Assembly (NCBI GenBank): GCA_910583845.1
Contig: CAJUAB010000038.1
Span: 1-43,363, forward strand
Direction of reading: 5' to 3'
Source: an uncultured Acetatifactor sp.
Lineage (GTDB): Bacteria; Bacillota; Clostridia; Lachnospirales; Lachnospiraceae
DNA: 43,363 nucleotides
A program made the translations under genes and the position numbers. Below the pieces are notes generated by a model that searched no databases, was not told the DNA's origin, and saw only the letters and a list, made by a program, of their open reading frames with translations. This document shows positions 31,803-39,578 of the stretch, piece by piece; position 1 is the stretch's first letter; each line of letters opens with the position of its first letter.

Positions 31803-32362
31803 ATGATGGCGACAACACACAGACTGGGCGGTATTGCCATGGGAGCCGTCACGGCAGCACTGCTCCATACAAATACGGCAGATACCATGATCCTGATCAC
31901 CGGAGCACTCATAGGAAGTATTTCCCCGATATAGACAACAAAAAAAGCACAATCAGCCGCAAAATGCCCATCACGGCACTTGTGGTATCCGCCGGAAGGC
32001 ATCTCATCAATGCCGTGACTTCTTCTTTCCCGAAAGAGCAGAAGCGGTATGTTAAACTTCTGATCGGGCACAGAGGTTTTACACATTCCCTTATCGGGAG
32101 CACAATCTTACCAGTAATTGTTATTTTCATCGGTCTGTTACTCAAATTGGGGTCAAGACACCTACTGCTGGCAAGTCTGGGTATATTCAGCGGTTGCCTG
32201 AGCCATTTGTTTCTGGACATGCTTTCTGGGGGAGTGCCCCTGTTCATGCCCTTTTCAACGGATCTGCTGATTATTGCCAGAATCAAAACAGGCAGCTCCA
32301 TAGAAGGACTCTTCCGGATGTGTCTGGCCCTTATTTTACTTTTTTCCCTGATTGGGAAATAG
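31803..32362 (+). pseudogene. YdjM/DUF457-like gene, second copy, same frameshift
   Basis: Nearly identical to 25702-26261, with the same C4 run and TAG stop and the same continuation in the -1 frame (PDIDNKK, HRGFTHS, SHLFLDM). The few differences (for example near the stop, LFSLIGK for LFFLIGK) keep the downstream frame open. Confidence 0.75.
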
Positions 32363-32395
32363 CTGGTCTTCTCCACTGCTATTTTAATTTTCCTA

Positions 32396-32424
32396 TTGAC
32401 TTACTGCCGAGAGAATGATATATT
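32396..32424 (+). promoter_or_regulatory. Antitoxin RNA promoter, module 2
   Basis: TTGACT (32396-32401), 17-bp spacer, TATATT (32419-32424). Confidence 0.8.
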
Positions 32425-32430
32425 GATTTT

Positions 32431-32499
32431 GGAGAGAAGAACATTTGCGTATTGTTACAAACAGCAAGAAACCCCTGGGAGGGCTATTCCCAGGGGTTT
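32431..32499 (+). ncRNA. Type I antitoxin RNA, module 2
   Basis: Its 5' part (32436-32458, core TTTGCGTATTGTT) matches the plus strand of the module 2 toxin start region (32595-32618, core CTTGCATATTGTT) rather than that of module 1. It ends at the hairpin AAACCCCTGGGA/TCCCAGGGGTTT (32469-32499), shared with the toxin RNA. Confidence 0.7.
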
Positions 32500-32522
32500 C
32501 TCTGTTGCTGGGCTGACTGTTG

Positions 32523-32609
32523 CTACTTCTTCCCATCCAGCCACTTGCATATGTAATATGCTATTACAGATGCTATGATGGAAAGCACTAAATCGAAGAA
32601 CACTTGCAT
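32523..32609 (-). CDS. Type I toxin peptide, module 2 (28 aa)
   Basis: MQVFFDLVLSIIASV then IAYYICKWLDGKK. Same length, ribosome site (GGAAGGAGGTGA) and extended -10 (TGCTACAAT) as module 1; the tail is basic rather than acidic. Six substitutions against module 1, mostly conservative, suggest that it is kept functional. Confidence 0.7.
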   Translation of the reverse strand: MQVFFDLVLSIIASVIAYYICKWLDGKK

Positions 32610-32989
32610 ATTGTTCACCTCCTTCCTGCTGGAAAGAGTCAACAGCAAGGTCATTGTAGCACACACAATCTCATAATCCCAGCATTATTTTTCACCTCAC
32701 ATGCATATTCCCTGTTTTCGGTCATATTGTATATTCATTCCAACTCTTATGACTCCGATCCGTGCCCTTGGCAGACATATACCAAAGCATTTCGCACAAT
32801 TTTTCCTTCCTTTTGGGAAAATTGAGCCTCTGGTCACAATTTTTCTCCGGGGAGCCTCAGGTCTCCCCTGTGCCCTCCGGTTGCCCTTTGTCCCTTCGGT
32901 AGACTTAGGGGAGGGCCCCTAAGTACCCCCTCTCCAAGCTCCGCTTTCTATACACAAATTTCTTTTACGGCCTGTTTGGTCTTCTGAAT

Positions 32990-33184
32990 GATATTTCCTC
33001 ATATTCTTGTGCATCTATAATCCCTTTTTCCAGGCCGATGCTGAGCCATTCCCGTTCTGTCATTTCTTCCCCCTCCTGATCCGGATTCCGGACATCTCAA
33101 GATCTCTAAGATTTCTTGCCGACATTAAAGTAACCACCTCACTTTCTTTTATTTATCTACTCAGCATCAGACTAAAGAGAAATG
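32990..33184. pseudogene. Fused fragments: integrase 5' end and start of the structural operon
   Basis: 32990-33084 matches 20483-20577 (minus-strand int start, codons 1-24, and its ribosome site). 33085-33184 matches 24915-25014 (start of the 73-aa gene and its leader). The join lies in the shared GATCCGG/GATTCCGG, so a short-homology deletion of about 4.3 kb is likely. At 33185 a second deletion joins to the equivalent of 26262, removing repressor and ydjM-like gene. Confidence 0.8.
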
Positions 33185-33220
33185 TACCTGGTCTTCTCCA
33201 CTGCTATTTTGATTTTCCTA

Positions 33221-33249
33221 TTGACCTACTGGTGAGAGAATGATATATT
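33221..33249 (+). promoter_or_regulatory. Antitoxin RNA promoter, module 3
   Basis: TTGACC (33221-33226), 17-bp spacer, TATATT (33244-33249). Confidence 0.75.
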
Positions 33250-33255
33250 GAGCAT

Positions 33256-33326
33256 GGAGAGAGAAAAAGGCTGCATATTGAAACACAACAGCAAGAAAAC
33301 CCCAGGAGCGCAATTCCTGGGGGTTT
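33256..33326 (+). ncRNA. Antitoxin-like RNA, module 3 (diverged)
   Basis: Ends at hairpin AAACCCCAGGA/TCCTGGGGGTTT (33297-33326). Its antisense segment (CTGCATATTGAAACAC) matches its own toxin region poorly and that of module 2 better (shared TGCATATTG), so it may be a free-standing or cross-acting antitoxin. Confidence 0.5.
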
Positions 33327-33350
33327 CTCTGTTACTGGGCTGGCTGTTGA

Positions 33351-33437
33351 TTAATCGTCTCCATCCAGCCACTAGCATATATAATATGCTATTACAGATG
33401 CTATGATGGAGAATATAAAGTCAAAGAAGTTTTGCAT
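33351..33437 (-). pseudogene. Type I toxin, module 3, truncated by a premature stop
   Basis: MQNFFDFIFSIIASV IAYYIC then TAG (33372-33374) where modules 1 and 2 have AAG (Lys). The remaining codons TGG CTG GAT GGA GAC GAT TAA are still in frame. The 21-residue product loses the KWLD interface, so the toxin is probably inactive. Confidence 0.75.
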
Positions 33438-33559
33438 AACATTCACCTCCTTCCTGCCGAAAAGAGTCAACAGCAAAATCATTATAGTGCACGCCTTATT
33501 GCAACCATAGCATATATTTTACTGCTCTTGCATAACCTGTTCTTTTGGTCAGCAAGGAT

Positions 33560-33658
33560 GTAATGTAATTCCCCACCAAACTCCCCGAGGGGGGCTTTTG
33601 CAGGCTCTAAACTATAGGCAGGGTCATTTTTTAAAGCTGGATTTACGTCTGAAATATT
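33560..33658. repeat. Non-coding segment shared with 27060-27170
   Basis: Contains the CCCCGAGGGGGG hairpin and the GCAGGCTCTA-ACTATAGGCAGG stretch found at 27090-27135. Homologous to part of the unit 1 non-coding region between the toxin module and the 66-aa gene. Confidence 0.65.
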
Positions 33659-33702
33659 CATAAGTAATTTCTATTCACTGGGAGGAAACATGTGACAGAA
33701 TT

Positions 33703-33730
33703 GCGCTAAGGGTAATATAGGCTTTAGCGC
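33703..33730 (-). other. Origin hairpin copy in unit 2
   Basis: 9-bp stem GCGCTAAGG/CTTTAGCGC (one G-T pair); the loop on the minus strand reads CCTATATTAC, keeping TATATTAC. It is followed by an 84-bp insertion (about 33731-33814) absent from unit 1 and then by the GC-rich hairpin. No rep gene is left, so replication would need Rep in trans. Confidence 0.65.
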
Positions 33731-33814
33731 GCGTTTGAAAAATCAATCCCGCCATCTGCCGTCGTAAACCGCGTCCCCACATTTGACGGAAAGCGTTTTT
33801 CGAACATGCTCCAG
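33731..33814. repeat. 84-bp insertion in the unit 2 origin region
   Basis: Flanked by AGCGC on both sides and bounded by the imperfect inverted ends GCGTTTGAAAAA and TTTTTCGAACATGC. Absent from the equivalent place after 30130. It could be a very small mobile or MITE-like insertion. Confidence 0.4.
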
Positions 33815-33981
33815 CGCACCCTTGACAGCAGGAACCCGCGGCCACGGCGGCTGTCGCCAGGGGTGTGCCCGCTTTGCTGGCGGCTCGCCCCTAACAGCAG
33901 GCTGCCATGGCCGCCCCTGCTGTAAAGGGACTGCTCCGCTTGCACTTCTTTGAGCTGAATATGAGACACGCCAGTGGGAAC

Positions 33982-33998
33982 CGGGTTCGATTCCCGTC
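33982..33998. other. attR core of the provirus array
   Basis: CGGGTTCGATTCCCGTC; beyond it the sequence CAGCGCC-TGAAAAG is not provirus. The bases after the core do not restore the CTCGCGC acceptor strand of tRNA-Gly(GCC) (five of seven pairs at best). Confidence 0.75.
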
Positions 33999-34012
33999 CA
34001 GCGCCTGAAAAG

Positions 34013-34046
34013 TCCCCGGAAGGCTGTTTCCAGGGGCTCTTTTTGT
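34013..34046 (+). terminator. Terminator just right of the provirus array
   Basis: AGTCCCCGGAA pairs imperfectly with TTCCAGGGGCT, then five T. It would have ended the original transcript at the attachment locus. 34047-34344 holds no gene: a possible TATAAT (34145-34150) and GC-rich hairpins (ATGCGC/GCGCAT, CCGG/CCGG within CCGTCC/GGACGG, 34239-34300) form a structured leader. Confidence 0.6.
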
Positions 34047-34344
34047 TTTCAGGCAGGCAATCTCCGGATTTTCATAGTCGTTTCGTGCAACCACATATGA
34101 AATCCCGGGTGAGAGGTAATTTTTTCATAAGCCCTGACGATAAGTATAATACAAATACTTTTGGCCAAAGCATTTGTAAACTATTATATAGTCACCACGG
34201 ATGGTACTGTTATGGGGATACGGAGATCCTTGTGTCGTGCCGTCCTTTTTTTGCCTATGCGCGCGGAGCGCATCGCCGGTAAGCGCAAGCCGGACGGAAA
34301 TCATGGAAGTGCGGGCAGAGAAGTGAACTGGAAACGAGGGGCGT

Positions 34345-35505
34345 TTGCGAATACAATCAAGTGCGATAGGAATGGATTCCGCCAGAAGCTACAAGGCTTC
34401 GAGAACAGGCTATAACCGTTTTGTACTAAAGGATTATGTGCAGGGCGGGATGAATACCGGCACCGGCGTGGCCGGACAGCAGCTGGGAATGGGAAATATG
34501 AAGGGGCAGACTGCCCAGGGAGGCAGCGGCGGGGACGAAAAACAGAGCCGTATGATTTCCACGGGCGGCATGATGGATCTGCGGGAGCGGGTGGAAAGCA
34601 TGATGAACGCAGGCAGAGTGCATCTGCGCGGCGGTTCTGAAAATGCGGTGGGCAAGCTGCGCAATTATACCATGCGGTATATCTTTATGCTGCTTTTTGG
34701 AGACGACAGGACCCGCAACTTTATGGGAGAAGATGAAAGCCTTACCGAGGGCGACGGTCAGGAGGGACAGGGGAATCAGAACGGTCAGAATAACCAGAAC
34801 GGCAATGCGACTTTGCAGTTTTTGCCCTTTGATATGAAAACGCTGTCCTATGGTGTGGAGGAGTATTATTCGGAACAGGAAAATACCCTGTTTTCCTCCG
34901 TGGGTACCGTGCGGACGGCAGACGGCAGAGAGATCAGCTTTCATGTGGATCTGAGCATGAGTAGGAGTTTCACGCAGTATTACAGGAGAGAGCTGAACCT
35001 GGCGTCGTTGCAGAAGACCTGTGATCCCCTGGTTATCAATTTTGACGCGGGCAATGTCTCCCTGAGCGACCAGAAGTTCAGGTTTGACATAGACGCGGAC
35101 GGCCAGGAGGACAATGTCTCCATGCTGGGCGCGGGCAGCGGATATCTGGCGCTGGATAAGAACGGAGACGGCATTATCAACGATGGCAGCGAGCTTTTCG
35201 GACCCCAGAGCGGAAACGGTTTTCAGGACCTGTCCGCCTACGATGAGGACGGAAACGGTTGGATTGACGAAAACGACAGCATCTGGTCCAAGCTGAAAAT
35301 CTGGTGCAAGAACCCCGATGGCACGGACAGTCTTTACACCCTGGGGGAAAAGGGTGTGGGAGCCATCTGCCTGCAGAATACCGCGACGGATTTTTCCCTG
35401 AAGGGCAGCGGCGGGCAGGACAACGGCTATATACGCAATACGGGCATTTTTCTCTATGAGAACGGAAATGTGGGCACCGTGCAGCACCTGGATCTGGTGC
35501 AATAG
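34345..35505 (+). CDS. Protein with EF-hand-like calcium-binding repeats (386 aa)
   Basis: A low-complexity Gly/Gln region (GNMKGQTAQGGSGG; GQEGQGNQNGQNNQNG), a central region ending DQKFRFDIDADGQEDNVSML, then DKNGDGIINDGSELFG and DEDGNGWIDENDSIW, both with the DxDxDG calcium-loop spacing. Proteins of this kind in Clostridia start MRIQSSAIGMDSARSY, as here. There is no signal peptide, so export, if any, is non-classical. Start TTG 34345 follows GAGG. A strong terminator follows. Confidence 0.8.
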   Translation: MRIQSSAIGMDSARSYKASRTGYNRFVLKDYVQGGMNTGTGVAGQQLGMGNMKGQTAQGGSGGDEKQSRMISTGGMMDLRERVESMMNAGRVHLRGGSENAVGKLRNYTMRYIFMLLFGDDRTRNFMGEDESLTEGDGQEGQGNQNGQNNQNGNATLQFLPFDMKTLSYGVEEYYSEQENTLFSSVGTVRTADGREISFHVDLSMSRSFTQYYRRELNLASLQKTCDPLVINFDAGNVSLSDQKFRFDIDADGQEDNVSMLGAGSGYLALDKNGDGIINDGSELFGPQSGNGFQDLSAYDEDGNGWIDENDSIWSKLKIWCKNPDGTDSLYTLGEKGVGAICLQNTATDFSLKGSGGQDNGYIRNTGIFLYENGNVGTVQHLDLVQ

Positions 35506-35521
35506 AGTTGACAATATCTTT

Positions 35522-35568
35522 ACATAAAAACACTTTCTGTCTGTTTCGGACAGAAAGTGTTTTTATGT
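35522..35568. terminator. Perfect 20-bp terminator hairpin
   Basis: ACATAAAAACACTTTCTGTC and its exact complement flank a 7-nt loop, T-rich on both strands. Confidence 0.9.
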
Positions 35569-35636
35569 TGTAGCGTTTTGTGTAAATACATGGTATACAT
35601 GGTGAGGGCACGACAAAAAAATGCAGTGAGGGGGTG

Positions 35637-36257
35637 ATGAGGGTGACCGGAAACAGACATCACAAGGATGGAACCGCGAAAGCAGACAGCGCGTTGTCTG
35701 TCATAACCGCATACTCTGATACGGTATACCGCCTGGCTTACGCCATGATGAAAAACCGGAGTGACGCGGACGATATTTATCAGGAAGTTTTTCTGCGGTA
35801 TATCCGGCGGGAGCCGGTATTTCAGAGTCCGGAGCACGCAAGGGCCTGGATGCTTCGGGTCACGGCCAATTGCTGCAGGAATCACTGGAAATCCCCCTGG
35901 GCGGACGGACGCATGGAACCGTTGGAGAAACGGGACGGGAGTGGAAATATGTATGACGGACCGGGAGAGCGGGATCTGAGGGCAAGGGGCAGCGCGGACG
36001 GGCCGGAGGGGGACCCGGCGAGATTGGCGCAGGAGGGCTGGCGGAGAGAGCAGCTGCGCGCCGGAATCGGGGAACTGCCGGAAAAATACCGGCTGGTGAT
36101 GCATTTATATTATTACGAGGAGATGTCCACGGAGGAGATCGCCAGGCTCCTTCGCCGACGGACCTCCACGGTCCGCACACAGCTTGTCCGGGCCAGGGAG
36201 CGGCTTCGGGGCATCCTGGAAAAGCGAGGTTTTGGCAGGGCGGCAGATTTCTGGTAA
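35637..36257 (+). CDS. ECF-type RNA polymerase sigma factor (206 aa)
   Basis: Region 2: YSDTVYRLAYAMMKNRSDAD, DIYQEVFLRYIRR. Region 4: LPEKYRLVMHLYYYEEMSTE, EIARLLRRRTSTVRTQLVRA. A charged linker separates them. Group and target promoters cannot be told. GAGGGG precedes ATG 35637. The gene for a membrane-bound partner follows after 49 bp, so sigma activity is probably held at the membrane. Confidence 0.9.
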   Translation: MRVTGNRHHKDGTAKADSALSVITAYSDTVYRLAYAMMKNRSDADDIYQEVFLRYIRREPVFQSPEHARAWMLRVTANCCRNHWKSPWADGRMEPLEKRDGSGNMYDGPGERDLRARGSADGPEGDPARLAQEGWRREQLRAGIGELPEKYRLVMHLYYYEEMSTEEIARLLRRRTSTVRTQLVRARERLRGILEKRGFGRAADFW

Positions 36258-36306
36258 AGAGTCCGGCTTTGGGGGGCGAAACCAGGGCAGGGGAAAGAAG
36301 GTCGTT

Positions 36307-37464
36307 ATGAAAACATTCAGACAGTTATATCAGGAAAGTTTTGATGAAATACACCCGGACAGAGGACTTCTGGAGGATATGCTGGAAGACGCCCGGACAG
36401 AGAAGGCGCGATGGATACAGTATGCGCTGCTGCGACCGGTCGCGACATTTCTGTTGGGAGCGATTCTGTTGTTCGGATGTACTTCCGCGCTCGCCTCCAA
36501 CGTGGGTTTTGTTTATGGGATCATAGAAAGGATGTCGCCGGAACTGGCGGATCTGTTTGTACCGGTGAGTGAATCCAGCACCAGGGCGGGGATCTGTATG
36601 GAGGTGGAGGCGGTTTACCTGGAGGATGGGGACAAATCGGCCAGAGTGCTCATCTCCTTCAGGGACACTCTGGCGGAACGGATACAGGGGCCGCTGGACT
36701 TATATGACAGTTATGGAATGACCAGCGTCAACAGCCTGGACGCGTCATGGGTCACAGGAGGATGCAGTTACGCGGGGTATGACGAGGAGACGGGCAAGGC
36801 ATATTTTGAGATTCAACTCAGCTCGGATGTACCCTATGAGCGCAGTAAGCTGACATTCCGGGTGCGGCAGCTGCTGCTGCGGCAGGAGAGGGAGGAAAAA
36901 GAGATTTCTCTGGAAGATCACGTGCCTGGAATGCCCGAAAAACCTGTCAGCCTCAGCGGAGGGGGAAGGGCGGACTGGGGCAGATATCAGGAGCTGACAG
37001 GGCTTGAAATGGAGGAACCCGGGCAGGGTTTGGGGGAAAACAATATCAGAAACCCGGAGAATATGCCGGATGATCCCCGGCCTGCCGTCAAGGTGCTGGA
37101 TGGGATACCCGTATCAGAATGCGCAGCGGATGATTTTACGGTAACAGGGCTGGTTTACCGGGATAATCTGATCCGCCTGCAAATCTGCCAGGGGGAGTTT
37201 GCCCGCTCGTTCCGGTATGTGATTCCGTATCTGAAACTACCGGACGGCAGTGAAAGGATTTATTGGTACAGTAATTTCTGGCAGGAGAAGCAGGGGGATG
37301 AGAGTCTGGCGTTCAGTGAGTTTTATCTGCCCTGCACACCGGAGGAACTGGAAGGGGCCAGCCTTTGGGGAGAGTTTTACCGGATGGAAGATTCTGTGGA
37401 AGGGAACTGGAAGGTGACGTTCCGGGTGGAGGAGAAAAAAGAGCCGGATGCCGTGCCGAACTGA
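36307..37464 (+). CDS. Membrane anti-sigma factor candidate, DUF4179-like (385 aa)
   Basis: A short cytoplasmic N-terminus (FRQLYQESFDEIHPDRGLLE, DMLEDARTEKAR), one membrane segment (VATFLLGAILLFGCTSALAS), and an extracytoplasmic region with two beta-rich halves (EVEAVYLEDGDKSARVLISF; DDFTVTGLVYRDNLIRLQIC). Layout and position after an ECF gene fit the DUF4179 anti-sigma group. GAAGG is 5 nt from ATG 36307. Confidence 0.75.
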   Translation: MKTFRQLYQESFDEIHPDRGLLEDMLEDARTEKARWIQYALLRPVATFLLGAILLFGCTSALASNVGFVYGIIERMSPELADLFVPVSESSTRAGICMEVEAVYLEDGDKSARVLISFRDTLAERIQGPLDLYDSYGMTSVNSLDASWVTGGCSYAGYDEETGKAYFEIQLSSDVPYERSKLTFRVRQLLLRQEREEKEISLEDHVPGMPEKPVSLSGGGRADWGRYQELTGLEMEEPGQGLGENNIRNPENMPDDPRPAVKVLDGIPVSECAADDFTVTGLVYRDNLIRLQICQGEFARSFRYVIPYLKLPDGSERIYWYSNFWQEKQGDESLAFSEFYLPCTPEELEGASLWGEFYRMEDSVEGNWKVTFRVEEKKEPDAVPN

Positions 37465-37484
37465 AATCTGTTGTGCAAACAGCC

Positions 37485-37507
37485 GCCGCCTCTCATGGAG
37501 AGGCGGC
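37485..37507. terminator. Terminator between convergent genes
   Basis: GCCGCCTCTC-ATG-GAGAGGCGGC, serving the anti-sigma and MerR-methyltransferase genes. Confidence 0.75.
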
Positions 37508-37522
37508 AGTCTTGGAATCGGT

Positions 37523-38719
37523 TTATTTCCGGCAAATAAATATACCTGCGGACTTGTGAATAAACATGGCTCCTTCGCGGTCCAGCTTATCCTGTATCGT
37601 TTTCAGCAGTTCTTTCCCTCTCTGCTCCAGAATCAGGGGAGCATTGCCGGGAAAGGAATAGATATAGTCATAGAGGGCCTGGGGATCATCCACAATCAGA
37701 TCATTGTCCTGATCCTGACGCTGCACATGGGCGAAGTGCTTTGCCAGCTGAGGCGCGGCGTTTTCCAGGTGAAAGGCCCCGGTCAGATTCTGAAAGGGCA
37801 TCTCGATCCGGGGATCAAAATCGATGACAAGCTGGTGCAGCTCCTGCATGTGTGTGTCCCCCACAGTGGTGCAGCAGAAGGTGCCCTCCGGTTTCAAGGC
37901 CCGGGCGATGGCGTCCAGACAGGCATCCCGGCGTTCCACATGATACAGCATATGGTTGGCGACAATGCGGTCACAGGAGGCCGGGGGAAGTTCCAGAGTA
38001 TTGGCGTCCAGCACCCGATACTCCAGACGAATCTGCCGGGCCTCCAGCTCCTTCTCATAGGGGGCCAGGTTCTGGCGGGTCTGCTCCAGCATTTCTCTGG
38101 AGCGGTCCGTGAGGATCAGCCGCAGCCCTTCCGGCAGCAGGCGGGCGCACTCCGTCCAGAGCAGTCCCGTGCCGCAGCCCAGCTCCAGAACGGTCTCCCC
38201 GGGTTGCAGCCCCAGCCGCTCGTAGACCCAGGCCATCCATCCCTGGGAACTGGTGGAATAGGTGTGGATATTGATCCGGCGTTTCAAATTGTCGGGGTTC
38301 TGATACTGCTCCAGCACTTTTTCATCGCTTGTCAGCAGATTCAGGCAGCGCACCAGCACCTGCCACTTGTCCTCCCGATTGCTCTGCTGTGCCAGCTCTA
38401 TGGTGGAAATCAGCAGCTCCAGTTGTTTTTTCTTTTCCAGCAGGAGGCTTTTCTGCTGAGCCAGAATCGCCTCCTGGTCCAGGGCATCCGCCTCCTGAGC
38501 GGCGATCAGCTGCTGAATCTGTTCCAGGGAAAATCCCAGGTATTTCAACATCATAATCCGCTGCAACAGGGTCAGAGAACTCCGGTCATAGTACCGGTAG
38601 CCTGTCTCCGAGTGGGATACCGGGGGCAGGAGCCCCTTGGTGTCATAATAGCGCACTGTTCGCAGGGATACCCCGGCGATCCGGGCGATTTCTCCTGCTG
38701 TATAGTATTGGTTGTCCAT
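37523..38719 (-). CDS. MerR regulator fused to a SAM-dependent methyltransferase (398 aa)
   Basis: MerR domain YYTAGEIARIAGVSLRTVRY, YDTKGLLPPV, TGYRYYDRSSL (1-75), coiled-coil dimer helix (about 80-125), then a class I methyltransferase: VLELGCGTGLLWTECARLLP (motif I), LILTDRSREML (motif II), CDRIVANHMLYHV (motif IV). It may methylate a toxic small molecule that also acts as inducer. AGGAGGT is 6 nt before ATG 38719. A MerR-type promoter with 19-bp spacer lies upstream. Confidence 0.88.
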   Translation of the reverse strand: MDNQYYTAGEIARIAGVSLRTVRYYDTKGLLPPVSHSETGYRYYDRSSLTLLQRIMMLKYLGFSLEQIQQLIAAQEADALDQEAILAQQKSLLLEKKKQLELLISTIELAQQSNREDKWQVLVRCLNLLTSDEKVLEQYQNPDNLKRRINIHTYSTSSQGWMAWVYERLGLQPGETVLELGCGTGLLWTECARLLPEGLRLILTDRSREMLEQTRQNLAPYEKELEARQIRLEYRVLDANTLELPPASCDRIVANHMLYHVERRDACLDAIARALKPEGTFCCTTVGDTHMQELHQLVIDFDPRIEMPFQNLTGAFHLENAAPQLAKHFAHVQRQDQDNDLIVDDPQALYDYIYSFPGNAPLILEQRGKELLKTIQDKLDREGAMFIHKSAGIFICRK

Positions 38720-38880
38720 AGTTTACCTCCTGATTTTAGGTTCCGTATCCGCTTTGCCGGTACCGTTTTTACGCGGGGCGGTTCTGATCCGCTCCGGCCG
38801 CCGGAAATTTTCCGGCACAGAAAAAGCGGCTACAGCTGTAATCGGCGCATCAATGCGTGTTCTCAGATATCTGTATCTTT

Positions 38881-38911
38881 ATCATACAGGATGACGTTAG
38901 GTAACGGTCAA
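38881..38911 (-). promoter_or_regulatory. MerR-type promoter with 19-bp spacer and operator dyad
   Basis: On the minus strand TTGACC, a 19-bp spacer and TATGAT; the spacer and the end of the -35 hold the dyad CGTTA-CC-TAACG. Overlong spacers with a central dyad are the hallmark of MerR-activated promoters, so the fusion protein probably controls itself. Confidence 0.75.
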
Positions 38912-39005
38912 GAGAAAAATCCTTTCATTTTCAGAAAAGCAGGAAATTGTTTTATTAGAAGTCTTCATGGCAAAGTATCAATTTAGAGCATAACAGGGAG
39001 GTTAT

Positions 39006-39551
39006 ATGGGGCATAGGGACAGGTTTGTCAGGAAAGCAGAGGCATTTATTTTAACAACTTTGTCTCTTGAAATTTATGAGAAAGTATATTATTATAAAAA
39101 TAAATTCTATAGGAAAAGTGCAAGACAAGGAGGCGATGCTGTTATTAAAAAATGGCATATAAGCGGAGCCGTGGTAACTATGCTATGCTTGGATGCTATT
39201 ACGGGATATGGTTTTTATTCACATAGCGCCACAAATGGGACGGCAAACGAGACAGATTGCCAAATTGTTTCAGGTTCCTCTAGAGGAGGAAATATAGCGG
39301 AGGTTATTGGCGATCTGAGTTCGGAGTCGGAGCATATAGTGGAATCTAATGAAAGCATATCGGATATCAGAATGATCTGCAAAGATGATGACAATAGTAT
39401 TTATCAGATTGAAGTCATTATAAAAGCGAATGGCCGTCCAGGTGATATCGATGAGATGGCTATTAAAGAGCGTTTTGCTGAATGTGCTGGAATATTGGAA
39501 GATGATGTTCTGATTTCGTATGAGTTATCCGCAAAAGCAGGAGATAAGTAG
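39006..39551 (+). CDS. Hypothetical membrane-anchored protein (181 aa)
   Basis: A basic cytoplasmic N-terminus (about 1-48), a membrane segment WHISGAVVTMLCLDAITGYGF and an acidic extracellular part (IAEVIGDLSSESEHIVES ... DDDNSIYQIEVIIKAN). GGGAGG precedes ATG 39006. Base composition is more AT-rich than the chromosome to its left. Unrecognised. Confidence 0.6.
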   Translation: MGHRDRFVRKAEAFILTTLSLEIYEKVYYYKNKFYRKSARQGGDAVIKKWHISGAVVTMLCLDAITGYGFYSHSATNGTANETDCQIVSGSSRGGNIAEVIGDLSSESEHIVESNESISDIRMICKDDDNSIYQIEVIIKANGRPGDIDEMAIKERFAECAGILEDDVLISYELSAKAGDK

Positions 39552-39578
39552 GCAGGTTTGATACGAGTAAATTTGTTG

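Larger units (their letters stand above)
31582..32989. repeat. Long direct repeat, copy B (repressor C-terminus to hairpin region)
   Basis: Homologous to about 25481-26887. After 32989 the sequence jumps to a piece of the integrase 5' end. Confidence 0.85.

Noticed and set aside
33724..33969. 81-codon leftward frame across the unit 2 origin
   Set aside because: Covers the GC-rich hairpin and the 84-bp insertion; no counterpart frame in unit 1.
34239..34310. c-di-GMP riboswitch upstream of the calcium-binding protein
   Set aside because: The conserved class I and II core sequences are not seen.
34161..34415. 84-codon frame upstream of the calcium-binding protein
   Set aside because: Overlaps the structured leader and the real start; composition is not protein-like.
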